Origin: Rapana venosa
Taxonomy: Eukaryota > Mollusca > Gastropoda > Neogastropoda > Muricidae
Assembly (NCBI GenBank): GCA_028751875.1
Contig: CM054145.1
Coordinates: 41,486,616-41,550,615 of the forward strand
Reading direction: 5' to 3'
DNA length: 64,000 nt
A program made the translations under genes and the position numbers. Numbering within the stretch: the first letter of the stretch is position 1; every line of letters starts with the position of its first letter. The notes under the pieces are model-generated. The model ran no database searches, was not told where the DNA came from, and saw nothing but the letters and a program-made list of their open reading frames with translations. Positions 12,870-25,638 of the stretch are shown here, in pieces.

Positions 12870-13240
12870 TTCCGCGATCCTCAGCTAGAATTTCTGAGGT
12901 TCATCAATGGTGAGATTTTGTGCATGCAACCGTTTTTGCCCACCATGGAGGTAGCCGCATTCTGACTTCAGGGATGTATGCTGGATATGTTCGTGTTTTC
13001 GTTATCCATCAAACACTTACATGAATTGCGGGATCTTTAATGTGCATATTTGATCCTCTGCACGTGTATATACACAAAGGGAATTAAGGCACTGGCAGAT
13101 TTGCACTAGAAATTGGCCTGGGAGTTTGTAAAAGTCTCCACCCTTAATTCAGCAGATGCTGCCGAGATTCAAACTGCGACTTTATGGACCCATGGGATTG
13201 AAGTCAAACAGTCTTAACCACTCGGCTATAGTGTCCATCG
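12870..13240 (-). mobile_element. SINE with tRNA-Leu/Ser-like head, tail type B
   Basis: On the minus strand it begins GGACACTATAGCCGAGTGGT, as in a Leu or Ser tRNA with TAGCCGAGTGGTTAAG. A B-box-like GTTTGAATCTCGGC follows. The body contains CCTTAATTCCCTTTGTGTAT and AAAGATCCCGCAATTCATGT, and the element ends in the shared 3' domain (GAATGCGGCTACCTCCATGG). A second copy lies at 21.67-22.05 kb (minus) and a partial one at 17.52-17.80 kb (plus). Confidence 0.8.
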
Positions 13241-13709
13241 GATGTTGTATGATTGTTGTGTGGCTGTCAGAAAAAAAAGATGCGGTAGTATGATGAAACA
13301 ACATTAATGGGAGCATATTTCAAGACGAACAACGAATATACTCATCTTTAACCCTCTTAGTCCTGACCCGGGATTAGCTGGGATTAAATTATTCCCCCCA
13401 CCCCTGCCTCCCTTAATCTCGACTCGGGATTAGCTGGGATTTGCACACAGTAGTTTTCTATCCCCTCCCAGACACAAAAAATATAGTACAAGTTATAGTA
13501 CATTGTCTTATAAAACCACCTGCCAATTTTCGTTCTTGTAAACATTCAAACACCATCAAAATGAATTACGGTTTACACCTATTCAATTCTAGGCCCAAAG
13601 TAATGAAAGAATGCAAAATCCAGGGGCAATTTGTGTTCAGAGAATGCGAATGCAAGAGGGTTAACATACTGGTGTTCTTGTCTGTCTCCAAGGTTTGATA
13701 CTAATGAAT

Positions 13710-14055
13710 GGGGACGGCATAGCCTAGTGGGCAGAACATTGTGCTCGCAATCTGACAACCCGGGTTCAATTCCCGTTCAAGGGGATATTTTCCCCTGGAG
13801 TTAACATCAGTGCAGCCTCCACTCTCCCCGAAAGTCCTTCGGATGAGACTATAAACCGAGGTACCGTGTACGAACGCATGCAGAACATCTTGCGCACACG
13901 TTAAATCCTGTTCTGCTTTTCGTAAGAGTAGGCCATTGTGTGCCGGTGGGAACAGATGATAGAATTTACAAAACTGCATACACACAGGGACTGGATGTAA
14001 AAAAGCACATAAGTACTTATGCCATTATCCTTGATATAAAAGAATTTTTTTTTTA
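13710..14055 (+). mobile_element. tRNA-derived SINE, full length, tail type A
   Basis: The head GGGACGGCATAGCCTAGTGG (A box) and GGGTTCAATTCC (B box, about 13762) is followed by the common body (GTCCTTCGGATGAGACTATA). The 3' part reads GGGACTGGATGTAAAAAAGC and then TTATGCCATTATCCTTGATA before an A/T-rich tail. The head and body match the element at 11.25 kb, but the 3' module differs. Two tail types are therefore attached to the same body. Confidence 0.85.
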
Positions 14056-14791
14056 ATGTCAATTTCTACTTGTCTGAGTACATACATGCGTGCATATGTA
14101 CCTGGCATGTGAGCTTTGAGTACACATGTGAATGTACATGACAAAAAGTTTTCAGGTTTTTGGTTGTTGTTGTTTTTGTTTTACTAAAGATACAACAAAG
14201 AAAAAGAAGTATGGGAAGAAAGACAGAGAGGGGGCTATAATGGGGAAAAAAAGCTTTAAAACATACCCCCTCCCCCCCCCCCCAAGTCAACACACACACA
14301 CCAATGCAAGCAGCAATAAAATACCAACCTTTTTTTAATATTCATGGTGTAAAGTTATAGAAGGTACACAAAGGTATAATGAAAACATAAATATAAAACA
14401 CACTCATTATACACAATACACCATGTTAACTTTTTTTGATTGCAGGAGAAAATACATAACACATTTGATGTGATGTCAGCTAGCTTACCAAAAGTCACAG
14501 AGATAGAAATGAAGGCTCTCACTAGCAGCTGTGACTACTAAGCATGTTATCCACAAGTTTTCAGACTTGTCATGACCTCGATTCAAATTATGCAGTGAAG
14601 GCGATCTAAATCAGTTGGTTTAATAAATCCATGTCTTCTTTGATTGCATGCAGACCAACAACATTTTTGTGAGAAAGTCTTGTGTATTTACTGGACACTA
14701 TCGTTGTGACAGAAGGTTATAAAGACACAGGTCTCACCTTCTGCATAACTACTGGACATATGACATCTCTGCTACATCATTTTAAAAAAGG
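14056..14791. other. no gene seen
   Basis: AT-rich sequence with a short C run near 14270. I see no gene or recognisable repeat. Confidence 0.5.
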
Positions 14792-15407
14792 GGGGCAGGA
14801 TAGCCTAGTGGGTATAGCTGTTGTTGTGCGTTCCCCAGCTTAGCAATCTGGGGGTCACCCACAATGTGCACTCTGACTCACTCATCACAGCTGCAAATCA
14901 CTGTGAGATTGAAATTGCACACTGAGTGAGAAGTTTGCGTGTATGACTGTTTTTTTTAAGTACCTCACCACATAGGCAGTAATACTCTGACTTAAGAGGC
15001 AGTGGGTATAGTGCTGCACTTGTGATGGCAACCCAAGATTGAGCCACCATGGAGGCGCCCGTGTTAGGGGAATTTTCCCCTGGAGTTAACACCAGTACAG
15101 ACTCCAATCCTCCACAAGTCATTAGGATGAAACTGTAAACTGAGGCACCTTATGCAAATGCCTGCAGAACATCTTGTGCACATGTTAAGAACCCGTTTAC
15201 CTTTAGGAAGAATAGGCCATTTAGTGCCAGTAGAAACAGACGACAAAATTTTTTAAATTGCACGCACACAGGTAGCATGTTTAGTCACCATCCCTTAAGT
15301 CGGAATGGGGCTACCTTAATGATGGGTAAAAATGGTTGTATACGCAAAATCTTACCATTGGTGAATCTTGGGAGCTCTAGCTGAGGAACAACAACAACAA
15401 CAACAAA
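14792..15407 (+). mobile_element. composite or nested tRNA-derived SINE
   Basis: It starts with a head-like GGGGGCAGGATAGCCTAGTG. At about 14837-14990 it is interrupted by another repeat (CCCAGCTTAGCAATCTGGGG), which recurs at 18.36-18.54 kb. It resumes at about 15000 with the usual body (GGGAATTTTCCCCTGGAGTT) and finishes with the shared 3' domain and an AAC microsatellite tail at 15387-15405. It looks like one SINE inserted into another, or a template-switch hybrid. Confidence 0.65.
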
Positions 15408-16404
15408 TTTAAGAAAGGACATGTGAGAGTCAAACAGTTTGTGGAAACTAGCAGCAGATAACTTTGACAAAAGCAGATGAGAGCACTCTTTGGAAAAAAA
15501 TGTAACTATACATTTATAATTGCCAACTATTTCAACAAAGGACAGATTTGGAAATGGGTAAATGGTACGCTACTTTAAATATTTCTAAATGGGCAAGCAA
15601 CAACAAAAAATCAAACAGCAATACCTTTTAACCCTGGAGAGACATGAGCTCACAAAGAGAACTTAACCAATAAAGAAAACAAAGATGCATTGCACTGCAG
15701 AGCCCTCTTATATAAACAATCCATCCCATGAAACAATACATACATCTCAAGACATAAACATTTCATTACGACATACAAAATTCCAACCACTTACAACAAA
15801 TATAAAACATCTTCCTGACCTATACACCTTTAAACCATCATAATCCATATATCACATGCTTCAATTCTATCGTGAAAACACTACATGGTAAGCATATGGT
15901 GAATGAAAAAGAATAATAAATTTCATCCTGCGGCAAGTGAAGTTTACTTAGGGTTTGCAGGGGAATTTTTGGGGGGGTGGGGGCATCTGAATTTTTTGGT
16001 TTTGTTGTTGTAATGTTCGAGTGCTGTTGCTCCAACACTGTTCATTCTGATCAGACAGATCTCACACATGACCACATCCAGACTGACTCTATCCCAGCTC
16101 CTGAGCACTACCAGCGTTACCTCAGCATGGAGCCTAGCCACCCCTCGTGAAAAAAAGCCCAGTGCTGTTACTGGTTCCCTCTGGGGGTGTTCAGTGACAG
16201 TTTTTTGATTCAATATGTGCCTGTGCACCCATCAAGCCCTCTACTGCTAACACAAACTTGGTAGCTGAAGAGCTAGATCTTGTAAACAGCGCGGTCTGGA
16301 CTAAATTATGTGATTCCTCATCACATCTTACAACTCTGTTCTGTATGAATCTGTTGACTCTGATCCAAACTGAACACAGGCATGGAAGTGTGAGAGAAAC
16401 TGAA
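15408..16404. other. no gene seen
   Basis: No coding exon is recognisable. Short open frames here have no domain features. Confidence 0.5.
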
Positions 16405-16530
16405 GTCACTGTATCCCCAAAGATGGAATGCGGCTACCTTCATGGTGGGCAAAACCGGTCGCATGCACAATATATCTCACCATTGGTGGAGCTTGGAGCT
16501 CTAGCCAAGGAACGAAGAAATGAATAATAT
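16405..16530 (+). repeat. solo SINE 3' domain
   Basis: A fragment consisting only of the shared 3' module (GGAATGCGGCTACCTTCATG ... GGAGCTCTAGCCAAGGAACG). It is probably a 5'-truncated SINE insertion. Confidence 0.75.
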
Positions 16531-17519
16531 CACTGTGAGACCTGGGTACAAAGGTCACGCAGAGCCTTTTTTCCCCTTCATACTGTCTTGATTAATGAGA
16601 ATGAAGATGATGAAGCCATTGATAGGCAGTCATATATGAGGCTGACACGACAGGGCAGTACTACCTGGTTTCTTTCATACCATACTCCAGCAGGAAACTG
16701 GCCTAAGATATTTTACAGACACCAGCAGTGTTGCTGGTTAGTTTGTTTAGTGATGTCAGCAACAGTTTAGAAGCGGGGATTATAGTTGACTATTCAGTTC
16801 CAGTCTTCCAACTTTGCCTATACCATACTAAAACAAGGAACAGAAACCCATAAAGGGCCCCAAATCACACATCCCCCCTCAAAATAAACAAGCTTACATA
16901 TCACATGAGTTACTATATCCTCTATATATAATAAAAACAGGTTTATAAACCACACCCAATTTTCCCTAACACAGTAATAAAAGGAAAAAAAATGCAACTG
17001 GTTGATAAACCACAAAAAAGAAGAAGAAAAAAGCAGTGAAAACCAGCAAAATCAAGAGAGCAGCAGAAAAGGGACAATATTGAAACAAAACCTGATGGAT
17101 TTGCCAACACAACAGTTCAAGAAAACAGCATCCAAGTAACGAAAGCAGAATGAACACTGAAGCTGGCAGAGAGTTCAGGAGCATGCAAAGAAGGTCTTCA
17201 GCTGCACTAGTCTGTGACATGACCACAGGTCTTCAGGCATAACTGTGCCTGATCACAAGTCTTCATATTAACCTTCTTCCTATGGGTAACCCGCTACAGG
17301 GTAACCAGCCATCTACTAACCCTTCCCTCTGTATCACCCACTACTGGGTTACAGAAGCATACAAATGTGCACATTGCAAGTGTACTGGGAAAGAGGCATT
17401 CTCTTCCTTAACGTAGGGATAGTGTTAATGCCTGAAGGTAGGTGTTGAATCAAACTTATGACCGATCATTGGCATTAGCAGTTGTGCTGCCTTGATCATG
17501 AGTACCTGTATCAGACAAA

Positions 17520-17800
17520 CACTACAGCCAAGTGATTAAAACCATTATAGCTCTGATCCATGATTTGAATCTCAGCAGCAGCAGTGTCTCATGAAGGGTG
17601 AGGATTTTTAGCATCTCCCAGGTCAACTTAAAGTGCAGACCTGCCAGTGCTCCAATTCCTTTTCATGCATATACACATGCAGAAGATCAAATATGCATGT
17701 CAAAGATCCTGTAACTCATGTCTGCATCCACTGGGTTATGGAAACATGAACATACCCAGCATGCATCCTGTGAAAAAAATGAGCTGCTCTGAAGTTGGAA
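17520..17800 (+). mobile_element. degraded SINE, Leu/Ser-head family
   Basis: It matches the body of the 12.87-13.24 kb element: AAGATCAAATATGCATGTCA, AAAGATCCTGTAACTCATGT and GAACATACCCAGCATGCATC. Head and tail are eroded; only GAAGTTGGAATGTG remains of the 3' domain. Confidence 0.65.
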
Positions 17801-17929
17801 TGTGCCAGCTGAGACCAGCAGGCAGACCTCCTGCAGAGTTACAAGCACAGTTGAAAACCAGGCACTATGCACCCCACCCAATAAGGGAACTAAGAGGAGA
17901 GAAGATACCAGTATCAGATCATAGATTTT

Positions 17930-18150
17930 CAGCTACACTTGCACCTGGCAACAGTATTCATGTTCACCTGCCCACAGGTATTCCCAATGTGTCTGATTGG
18001 TAGACTTTGGCCACTTTGCACCTGATCATAGGTGTTTACAACTGTGTCTGATCACAGGAATTTTACACCTGTGTCCGATCATCACTACTCTGCCACACTT
18101 ACACCTCATCACATACATTCTCACTTGTGCCTGAACATAGACAGTAGGTA
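17930..18150. repeat. degenerate short tandem repeat (CCTGATCACAGG-like)
   Basis: Loose repeats of CTGATCATAGGTG, TCTGATCACAGGAATT and TCCGATCATCACT at roughly 30-50-base spacing. Related motifs occur at 17215-17265. The unit is too degenerate to define. Confidence 0.5.
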
Positions 18151-18353
18151 TTTGCTCAAAGCTATTTCGTTACATGATTCCATAATGCAAAAGCTACCAC
18201 AACATGGGATAATTTGATTACTAAACTTTGAGCAGCATGACTTCGCAAATTCGTCAAAAGTCTAACAACACACCAACACCAACAATGAATGGCAGCAGGA
18301 CAAACATTTCGTTTCCTGCAAGACAAAGCAAAATGAGTCGTTGCTGATGCACG

Positions 18354-18560
18354 TTCCCCAGGTAAACATCCTGGGGGATGGGGGGGGGGGGGGGGGGGGG
18401 GCGGTCACCCAGAATATGCGCTCTGTCTCACTCATCACTTCTAGGAATCACTGTGAGAACGTAGGTACATTCTGGATGAGAAGTTTGCATGTACGACTCT
18501 TTTTGAAGCACTTCACTGTACAGGCAGCCATGTTCCAATTTCAGAGATGTTTTTTTCTCC
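18354..18560 (+). repeat. dispersed repeat, also seen at 14.84 kb
   Basis: GGTCACCCAGAATATGCGCT, CTCACTCATCAC and AATCACTGTGAGAACGTAGG closely match 14846-14990. A G run at about 18379-18400 interrupts it. It is probably a SINE family with its own body; no intact head is visible here. Confidence 0.6.
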
Positions 18561-18747
18561 CTCTCAAAGGAGACTGCAGGTTGTTATGCAAAGAGCTTGT
18601 CATGGCAACATAACATTTTACAACAAAACAACATTAGTAGGCTTCAGCGTTTAGCTTACATCGATAACTGACAATGACTGGGCCAAAAGCAAAATGAGCA
18701 GAGAAAGTGAACACTTTTGTTTACAGGATTTCATACTTTTAATCCAT

Positions 18748-18845
18748 GAAGTCAGAATGCGGCTACCCTCACAGTCAGCAAAAATGGTTGCGTACGCAAA
18801 ATATCACCACTGATGCACCTTGGAGCTCTAGATGAGGAATGAAAA
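18748..18845 (+). repeat. solo SINE 3' domain
   Basis: Shared module beginning GTCAGAATGCGGCTACCCTC and ending GGAGCTCTAGATGAGGAATG. Confidence 0.7.
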
Positions 18846-19759
18846 CCAACAACCCCCCACCTCATTAAATTATTTCATGCCAACGATCCCAAAAGGCAGA
18901 TTGGAGCTTCTTGATTAGTCAGTTAGGTAAAAAAGTCTGACGGAATATTGACACAATGGCTGGTTATCAGAGTAGAGAGAAACCATTGTCCAAAGGAAAA
19001 TCAATCAGTTTAAAAAAAAAAAAGTATCACATGATTTTTATTTTTTGAGACAAGAATGTCACTGCTGAAAATGGGTGAGAGAATACTGGAGTTCTCTACT
19101 TTAGTGTGAAGATCTTTTCCTTCTGTTGGAAAAATTCTGGCATTAGGCAGCCCCGATACTTTAAAGCTGAAAAATATCTGAGGGAATGTATGGTGTAATA
19201 TAATATCAAATTTGTTATTATTGCATACAAGTACCCTATGGTAACATACCTTTTAAACTGTCCACAAGCTCATGAACATGGTATTATAATATCACTGAAT
19301 TCAAAGTGATCATTTAATAACATGGACTGGAACTGAACACATCATCAGCTGTGTGAAACAGATGACAAAAAAACAAGCTGCAATCAAGAATATCAAGCAC
19401 GTGTGCACACACACACACACGTATGCACGCACACACACATACTCTCTCTCTCTCACACCACACATACCCAAATGCATACAAACAGCTCATGACCTCATAT
19501 ACAACATTATGCACCAACTTGCATAATTATTTTCTTCCCTGAGTATAACTATTTCTATAATCTCTCTCTCTCAATCTATCTGGCAACCCCCCTTCATATT
19601 TGGGCCAACAGCCTTTTTATGAATAAATCTGAGTTCACAATCCCCCTTTATATCTCTTTATGTTCCTCACACTCTTCCATCTCTAAAAAACCAAACAAAC
19701 CACACACACACACACAAACCCACTCAAACAGACAACACCAGACCCACCACTCCACAGAA
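18846..19759. other. 3' flank of the TBC gene, no other gene seen
   Basis: This is downstream of the minus-strand stop codon. CA microsatellite sequence lies at about 19410-19440 and 19690-19712. The nearest clear AATAAA on the minus strand that I noticed is near 19036-19041, some 720 bases past the stop. It is a possible but unproven polyadenylation signal. Confidence 0.4.
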
Positions 19760-20059
19760 TCAGAAATAAAAGTTTGACAATCCAGCATCAGCAGCTTCAT
19801 TCAAGGCAGCCACAACACTGTCTTCCTCCGAGCAGTTCAGATCTGTATCTTCCCCACTGCCGTTGGGGCTGGTCCTGACGGAGCCGGGGCTGGGGCAGAC
19901 AGAAGGGGCAGGGGCGGGGGGAGGGGGACAAGGGAGGCCCAGCATCTCCCTGACGTCAGGAGGCAGGCTCCCGCTGTCCTGCATCAACTGCTGGCTGATC
20001 TTCTCCGCTTGTCTCAGCACCTCAGGCAGAGGGAAGGTGTTCGCAGCGTCGTTGATGTG
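19760..20059 (-). CDS. TBC1D15: TBC1D15-like exon 15 (terminal)
   Basis: 300 bases including the TGA stop, acceptor TTCTTGCAG. It encodes HINDAANTFPLPEVLRQAEK and ISQQLMQDSGSLPPDVREML, matching the family's last helix and QAEAISLQM segment. A Pro-rich stretch, an acidic low-complexity tail and NFYF at the C-terminus follow. Confidence 0.94.
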   Translation of the reverse strand, partial: HINDAANTFPLPEVLRQAEKISQQLMQDSGSLPPDVREMLGLPCPPPPAPAPSVCPSPGSVRTSPNGSGEDTDLNCSEEDSVVAALNEAADAGLSNFYF

Positions 20060-23000
20060 CTGCAAGAAAACATAACAAAAGCTTTCAAGATCAGAATGCA
20101 CCGATGCATGCAAGCATGATGTACACACATGCATGCACACTCACACATGAAAGAGAAAGAGGTGAAAACTTGGGCTGCTGAAGCCAGACAAGAGATGTAT
20201 ATTTTTGAAACATTTCGAAATAAAAGCTATAATCACAACCAGGCTGTTACATATACATGTAAGCATTATGTGTAAAAAATTCAACTGAATGCTTAGTTGG
20301 ATGCCTATCTAGTTATATTATTATATAATAAATTATATATATTTATATATATATATATATTAAAAAACAACCCCAAACATCCCCAAAATAAACCCCTGTC
20401 TCCTGTTGAGTGCTGTGACCACTGTTCACTGTCACCAAAGTACTTTTAAGCACATGGACGGCGTGGTTTTGAATTTCTTGTAACTTTCATGGCAGAGTCA
20501 GGTAAGCCTTCATTTAAGTTTCTTCTTGACTGGCAATATGAACATGATGATCACAAGGAAAAGGAAGACATTTTTGAAAGTTTCAAACAAAAGACGTTCA
20601 CACAGAATGAAACGTTTATAAAAAAACATACACGCAAAAAATGATCAAGAAACGCCATTGATTTCATTTCTCAATTTTCAAAATACCGATATTTTAAATT
20701 TTACATATAAAATAATGTATAATAAGAATAGTACATATATATAGATATATACATCTATCTATATATATTATACATACACACACGCACATACACACACACG
20801 CATGCCCATGGATACATAATGCTAACGATGCAGACACACAAACAAACACCTCTCACCTTTAGGATTTCATTGAACCCAAACTGGTTGTTGATCAACGTAT
20901 CTCTCTCCCTCTCAAGGAGGGTCAGAGCAAAGATGAGGTGATAATTCTTGCAGGGCAGATCGGTCCATATCACCTGAAACAGCAGATTTGCTATCATTAC
21001 TGCAAGATTCAAGAGCCCTCTGTGCAAGTCTTGTCCTATGGACGTTCCCCTATGAGAATGAAGAAAGAAATGAAGATTATGATAATGATCATTGGACGCA
21101 TCCAGCAGACAAAAGCCCATCAGGGTATTCAACCCAAAATCAAGGTCAATTCGTAATCCTTTATCACTGAAACAAGTAGGGTCTTAAGTAAATCAATGTC
21201 TACCCCCATCAACAGGCACCAAGAATAACCCCCCCCACCCCCCCTCCAAAATTACCACCTTTTAAATTGTTTTTCTCCAATGTAATTTGACACGAAGGTT
21301 TAGCAAAGGGCTGGGTCAGATGTAGAACTTTTTCCTACTTTCAATGGCAAGTTTAAGTTTTCTGTAGCTTTTTAACACCCTCAAAAGTTACTTTACCTGA
21401 AAAACAACCCCATACACATGTCTTGAGTAACTGGTTTTCTTACCTTAAAAAGAAAGAGATCACTTTTACACCATACCACACAGAAATAGGATGCAAAAAC
21501 TAGGGACGAGTAGGACCAATCACTTGCTACTTCCCTGTCAAAAACTAGCTCTATTCAGTAAAAGCCTCTGATCAATAATAAGAGCTGATATAGCTGGGAA
21601 GAGAGATCACAGGTAGACAATTAAATATTCAATTTCTGTTAATGTTGACAGGGAATTTGACATTTTTCTTTTTTCTGTTCCTTGGCTAGAACTCTGAGGT
21701 TCACCAATGGTGAGATTTTACGCATGTGACTGTTTTTGCCTACCACAAAGGTAACCGCTTTCCGACTTCGGGAATGTGCACTTGGTATGTTCATGTTTCT
21801 GTGACCTGCCAAATACTGCCATGAATTATGGGATCTTCCTTGTACATGTTTGATCTTCTGCATGTATACATACATGAAGGGAATTAAGGCACTGGCAGGT
21901 CTGCACTGGAAGTTGACCTTGGAGATTGTAAAAATCCCCACCCTTAATTCACCAGATGCCGCCGAGATTCAACCCCATGACTTCATGGACCCATGGGATT
22001 GAAGTTGAATGGTCTTAACCACTTGGCTATAGTGTCTGTCGAAATTTGTTAAATGAACTTAAAGGTTTTTGAAAGCAGCTTACCTCCCATAACCGTGGAA
22101 CTTCTTCAAAAGAAAATTCTCTCTTGAAGAGAATCAGGATCCAGCGGAAGCAAAAGAAAAAGTTTCCAGAATCATGACTGTCTGAAAATGACAAAAACAT
22201 CAACATTCACACGAAGTCATTCAATACGCGTTAATATTGCACACCTAGATTTCTGTTGAAAAATAAAAGCATTGGGACTGATATACTTCTAACAGAGGGG
22301 GAAAAAAAGTATGATTTTAGATGGTTTCTGTTCACTTTTCCAAGAAGCTGAAAAATTACAAATATATAAAATGCTGAGCTTATTTATCATTAATGTTAAA
22401 GTCTACAGATATAACTTTCCTTGTTTTTACAATAATTCTGCAGCAAGCCATTTCTCATTCTAGCTGTATCAATAACTCTGATCGTTTCATGTTCTTAAGT
22501 AGGTCCACTATATCTTTGGTACCTACAACATGAACATGCTGTTGAGATAGACAAGCAGTATAATGACTTACACAGTTTTAACACTTAATGATAAAAGAGC
22601 AGACGACACACTATACAGCCCTTCTAACACTACATCAATTAAGCTGCCCTATATTCAAAGAATCCATGAGGATTGGTTCCTTTCGCTTAGAGCATTTTGC
22701 CCATTTGAAACTCAGCTTTCTAATTAAGAAACACTCTAGTGGTTTACTGGTACAGATCAGCTGAAGAGTGAGCATGGAGATAGCCTGACATACCGAGATA
22801 TGAAAACAGTTCAGGATCATAGAACTGCATATCAGCTTTGAATCTGTAGTAGCTGTTTTTCATCCCAGCCTGGTCCATTCAAAGTTATGCCACTGAAATA
22901 CAACCAGGTAGAAAGTTGGGAAAAAAAGAAAATAAAGATTTAAAGTACTCTGCAACATGTCTTAAATGATAGGGTATACATAAAACCCCATTTTTTTGAT

Positions 23001-25579
23001 AAAAAATTAGTATAACTCCCCTAGTTATATAATTATACATCTTTGATTATCAGTCTTGCAAGTTTCGTTCTTTCAAGACTTTTTGCTGGTCTTTGAGATC
23101 AATATTAAGGGGTTTGGGGGTTTAAAACAGCCAGTGTTGGAGGGTTCAACTTGTGATCTGATGGTAATCAGAAAAGAGGAGGGGGGGGGATGGGTAGGTA
23201 AAATCCTAGTGTTGTCTGTCTGAGGGGATTTTTTCCCAGCTGGCGCTAATATTAGTACTTTTTCCCGCTAATATTAGTATAATTTCACTCCTCCAAATGG
23301 CCTTCAGATGAGATGATGGCTTTGAATCATGGCCCCTATGAAAAACACATGCAGGGCATCTGTGCATCCATTAAAACCCTATCTGATGTACAAAGAGCGG
23401 TTTTACCAGCGTCACTTTGCCACGACACATTGCCAGCAAAACTCAGGGCAGTGCCCACGACTCCTCAAGGAGCTCTGGGGGAAGTCAAGAATAATTATAT
23501 GAAACCCCTGAGCAAGAATTCCAATCCAAGATCAGGCACAAACGGTAACATGGCCAAGATAAAGATCTGTGACCAAGAAAACTGTAATAAAAATATAACT
23601 TGCAAGTTACAGAAAAAGTTGAACAAAATAATGATAAGTAGGGTTTTATATTTTCATAGTTTTTAATCTTACATGAAAAAGGAGAACAGTTGTCCTCTAA
23701 ATCATAAAAATATCATCAATTTTAAATGAACAACAACAACACAAAAAAAAACCCTAAGAATATTGTCACTGACAACAAAACCCAGATTTAGAGAATATGT
23801 ATTGGTATATTCTCAAAACTGTTTAAACAAATTCACATTTCAGAAAAAAGGTAAATATAATGCAACTCACAGTCAGCAATAAATTTCACACACATGTGGC
23901 ACATTATAGTTTTTCTTAAAAAAACCCCCCAAATTACCTTGATACTCTTTCATCTTTCAGTTATTACTTAATGTGCAGAAATATTAGGGGAAAAGGGGTA
24001 CAGTACCATTCTCTCCATCATCCAACGAAGCACCAGAAGGCGTCCACTTCATTCTCCATACCTTCAGAAAGGAGACAACAGGCCCACTCATCCCTGCACG
24101 TAACCTGCATCACACAACCGTGCAACACAGTGTTATATTTATACACATGCATGCAAGCATACGGCATACATAGCATACACACATCATACACACATGCACA
24201 GACACACACACATATACACACCAGCAATATCTCATTAATGAGGACCAACTACTGCAAGGTTTTAAAATAATTCACACCCAACAGGAAAAAAACACAAGAA
24301 TTCAATGATGAATTTTTATCATGCAAATACAGTCTTAAGCGAGCAATCTTAGATCAAAACTCAATAAACTGTTCATCACAAAAGGGGCATGCATCCATGA
24401 CGCCAAACTCACCCAGATCAAAGTTGTGCATGCAGTTAGGTCATCAGAATGTCGTACAGGATCTGTATGTTGGCGTTGTCTTCCCTGCATAGAACCTCAC
24501 TGTTCTGTCTGTCCTGGCCACATCCTTCGCTGTGGAACGTTACACGTCACAAGATTTTCAATACAATACACGTACAAAACAGATGAGAGAAATGAAAGCA
24601 AAAACAGTAGTTATGAATTCAGATGCGACAGTTTGTCATGTTGCGTGCGCACATGCACACAACACACACACACATCTTCTCTCTCTCTCTCTCTTACAAC
24701 ACACACTCGCACACACACAATGACATATAAAATATACAAACAAAAACTCCCAATAAAAGAAAGACACGACAGTTAACTTGCTGCTTCTTTCAATAAAGCA
24801 ATAGCAAACTTTATCAAATTGCACTTGCTCATTTTAATGTCTGGATCTTACAGAAGAAACTCTGCAAACACATAAAGGTTTTTACAAGAAAATGAAACGT
24901 CCTAATTATCAAAGACATTATTCTATCCCCCAAACCCCCCCCCCCCCCACCCCCCCCCCCCCCACAAAAACCCACCAACAAAATAACACCAACCCCAGAG
25001 ACAAAAAGATCATGTGCAAAGTAAATGTCTAACCAATATAGACATCATGTATGACTTACCAATCAGGTTTTTTCTCTCCCTCAAAATGGAGAAACGCTGC
25101 TCCTGTGCATGGGTAATTGTCTTCCATTGCTGCTTCATGCAAAAGTACTCATTTCTGGAAAAACACAAGTATGACTCAATATTTTTTCACAAGTTCACAT
25201 CCCTAGGTTACTCTGAATGAAATATAAAAGGCTGAGTTAGTTATGAATAAGCAGAGTATTGTACTGATTCTGTTCTGCAAAGACTGTACCATGGGGATTT
25301 TGAAAAGAATTTTAGTCATCTGGTGCCTTGAAGGCAAAGCTATTCAATGTTGCTTACATCAGTTCTCTGATAACTATGGTTAAATGGGTTCTTCCATAGT
25401 CAAACAATATGTCCATTGCAACAGCCTTACATCATGACTGAAATTTCACTTCTTATCTCAGTGTTAGGCAACAAAAACATACACAGTTATCACATAATTA
25501 TCTTCCTCATACACGGTGCTATAAAAACAAAACATCCTGAGAAATGGACACTACAGTCTCAAACAGAAAGGGAAACACA

Positions 25580-25638
<59 letters not shown>

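Noticed and set aside
12340..13240. tRNA genes
   Set aside because: The A- and B-box matches belong to SINE heads: the acceptor stems are not closed and each is followed by a conserved SINE body.
20938..21170. Plus-strand frames of 60-72 codons
   Set aside because: Antisense to TBC exon 14 and its intron; the minus-strand exon has splice sites and family similarity.
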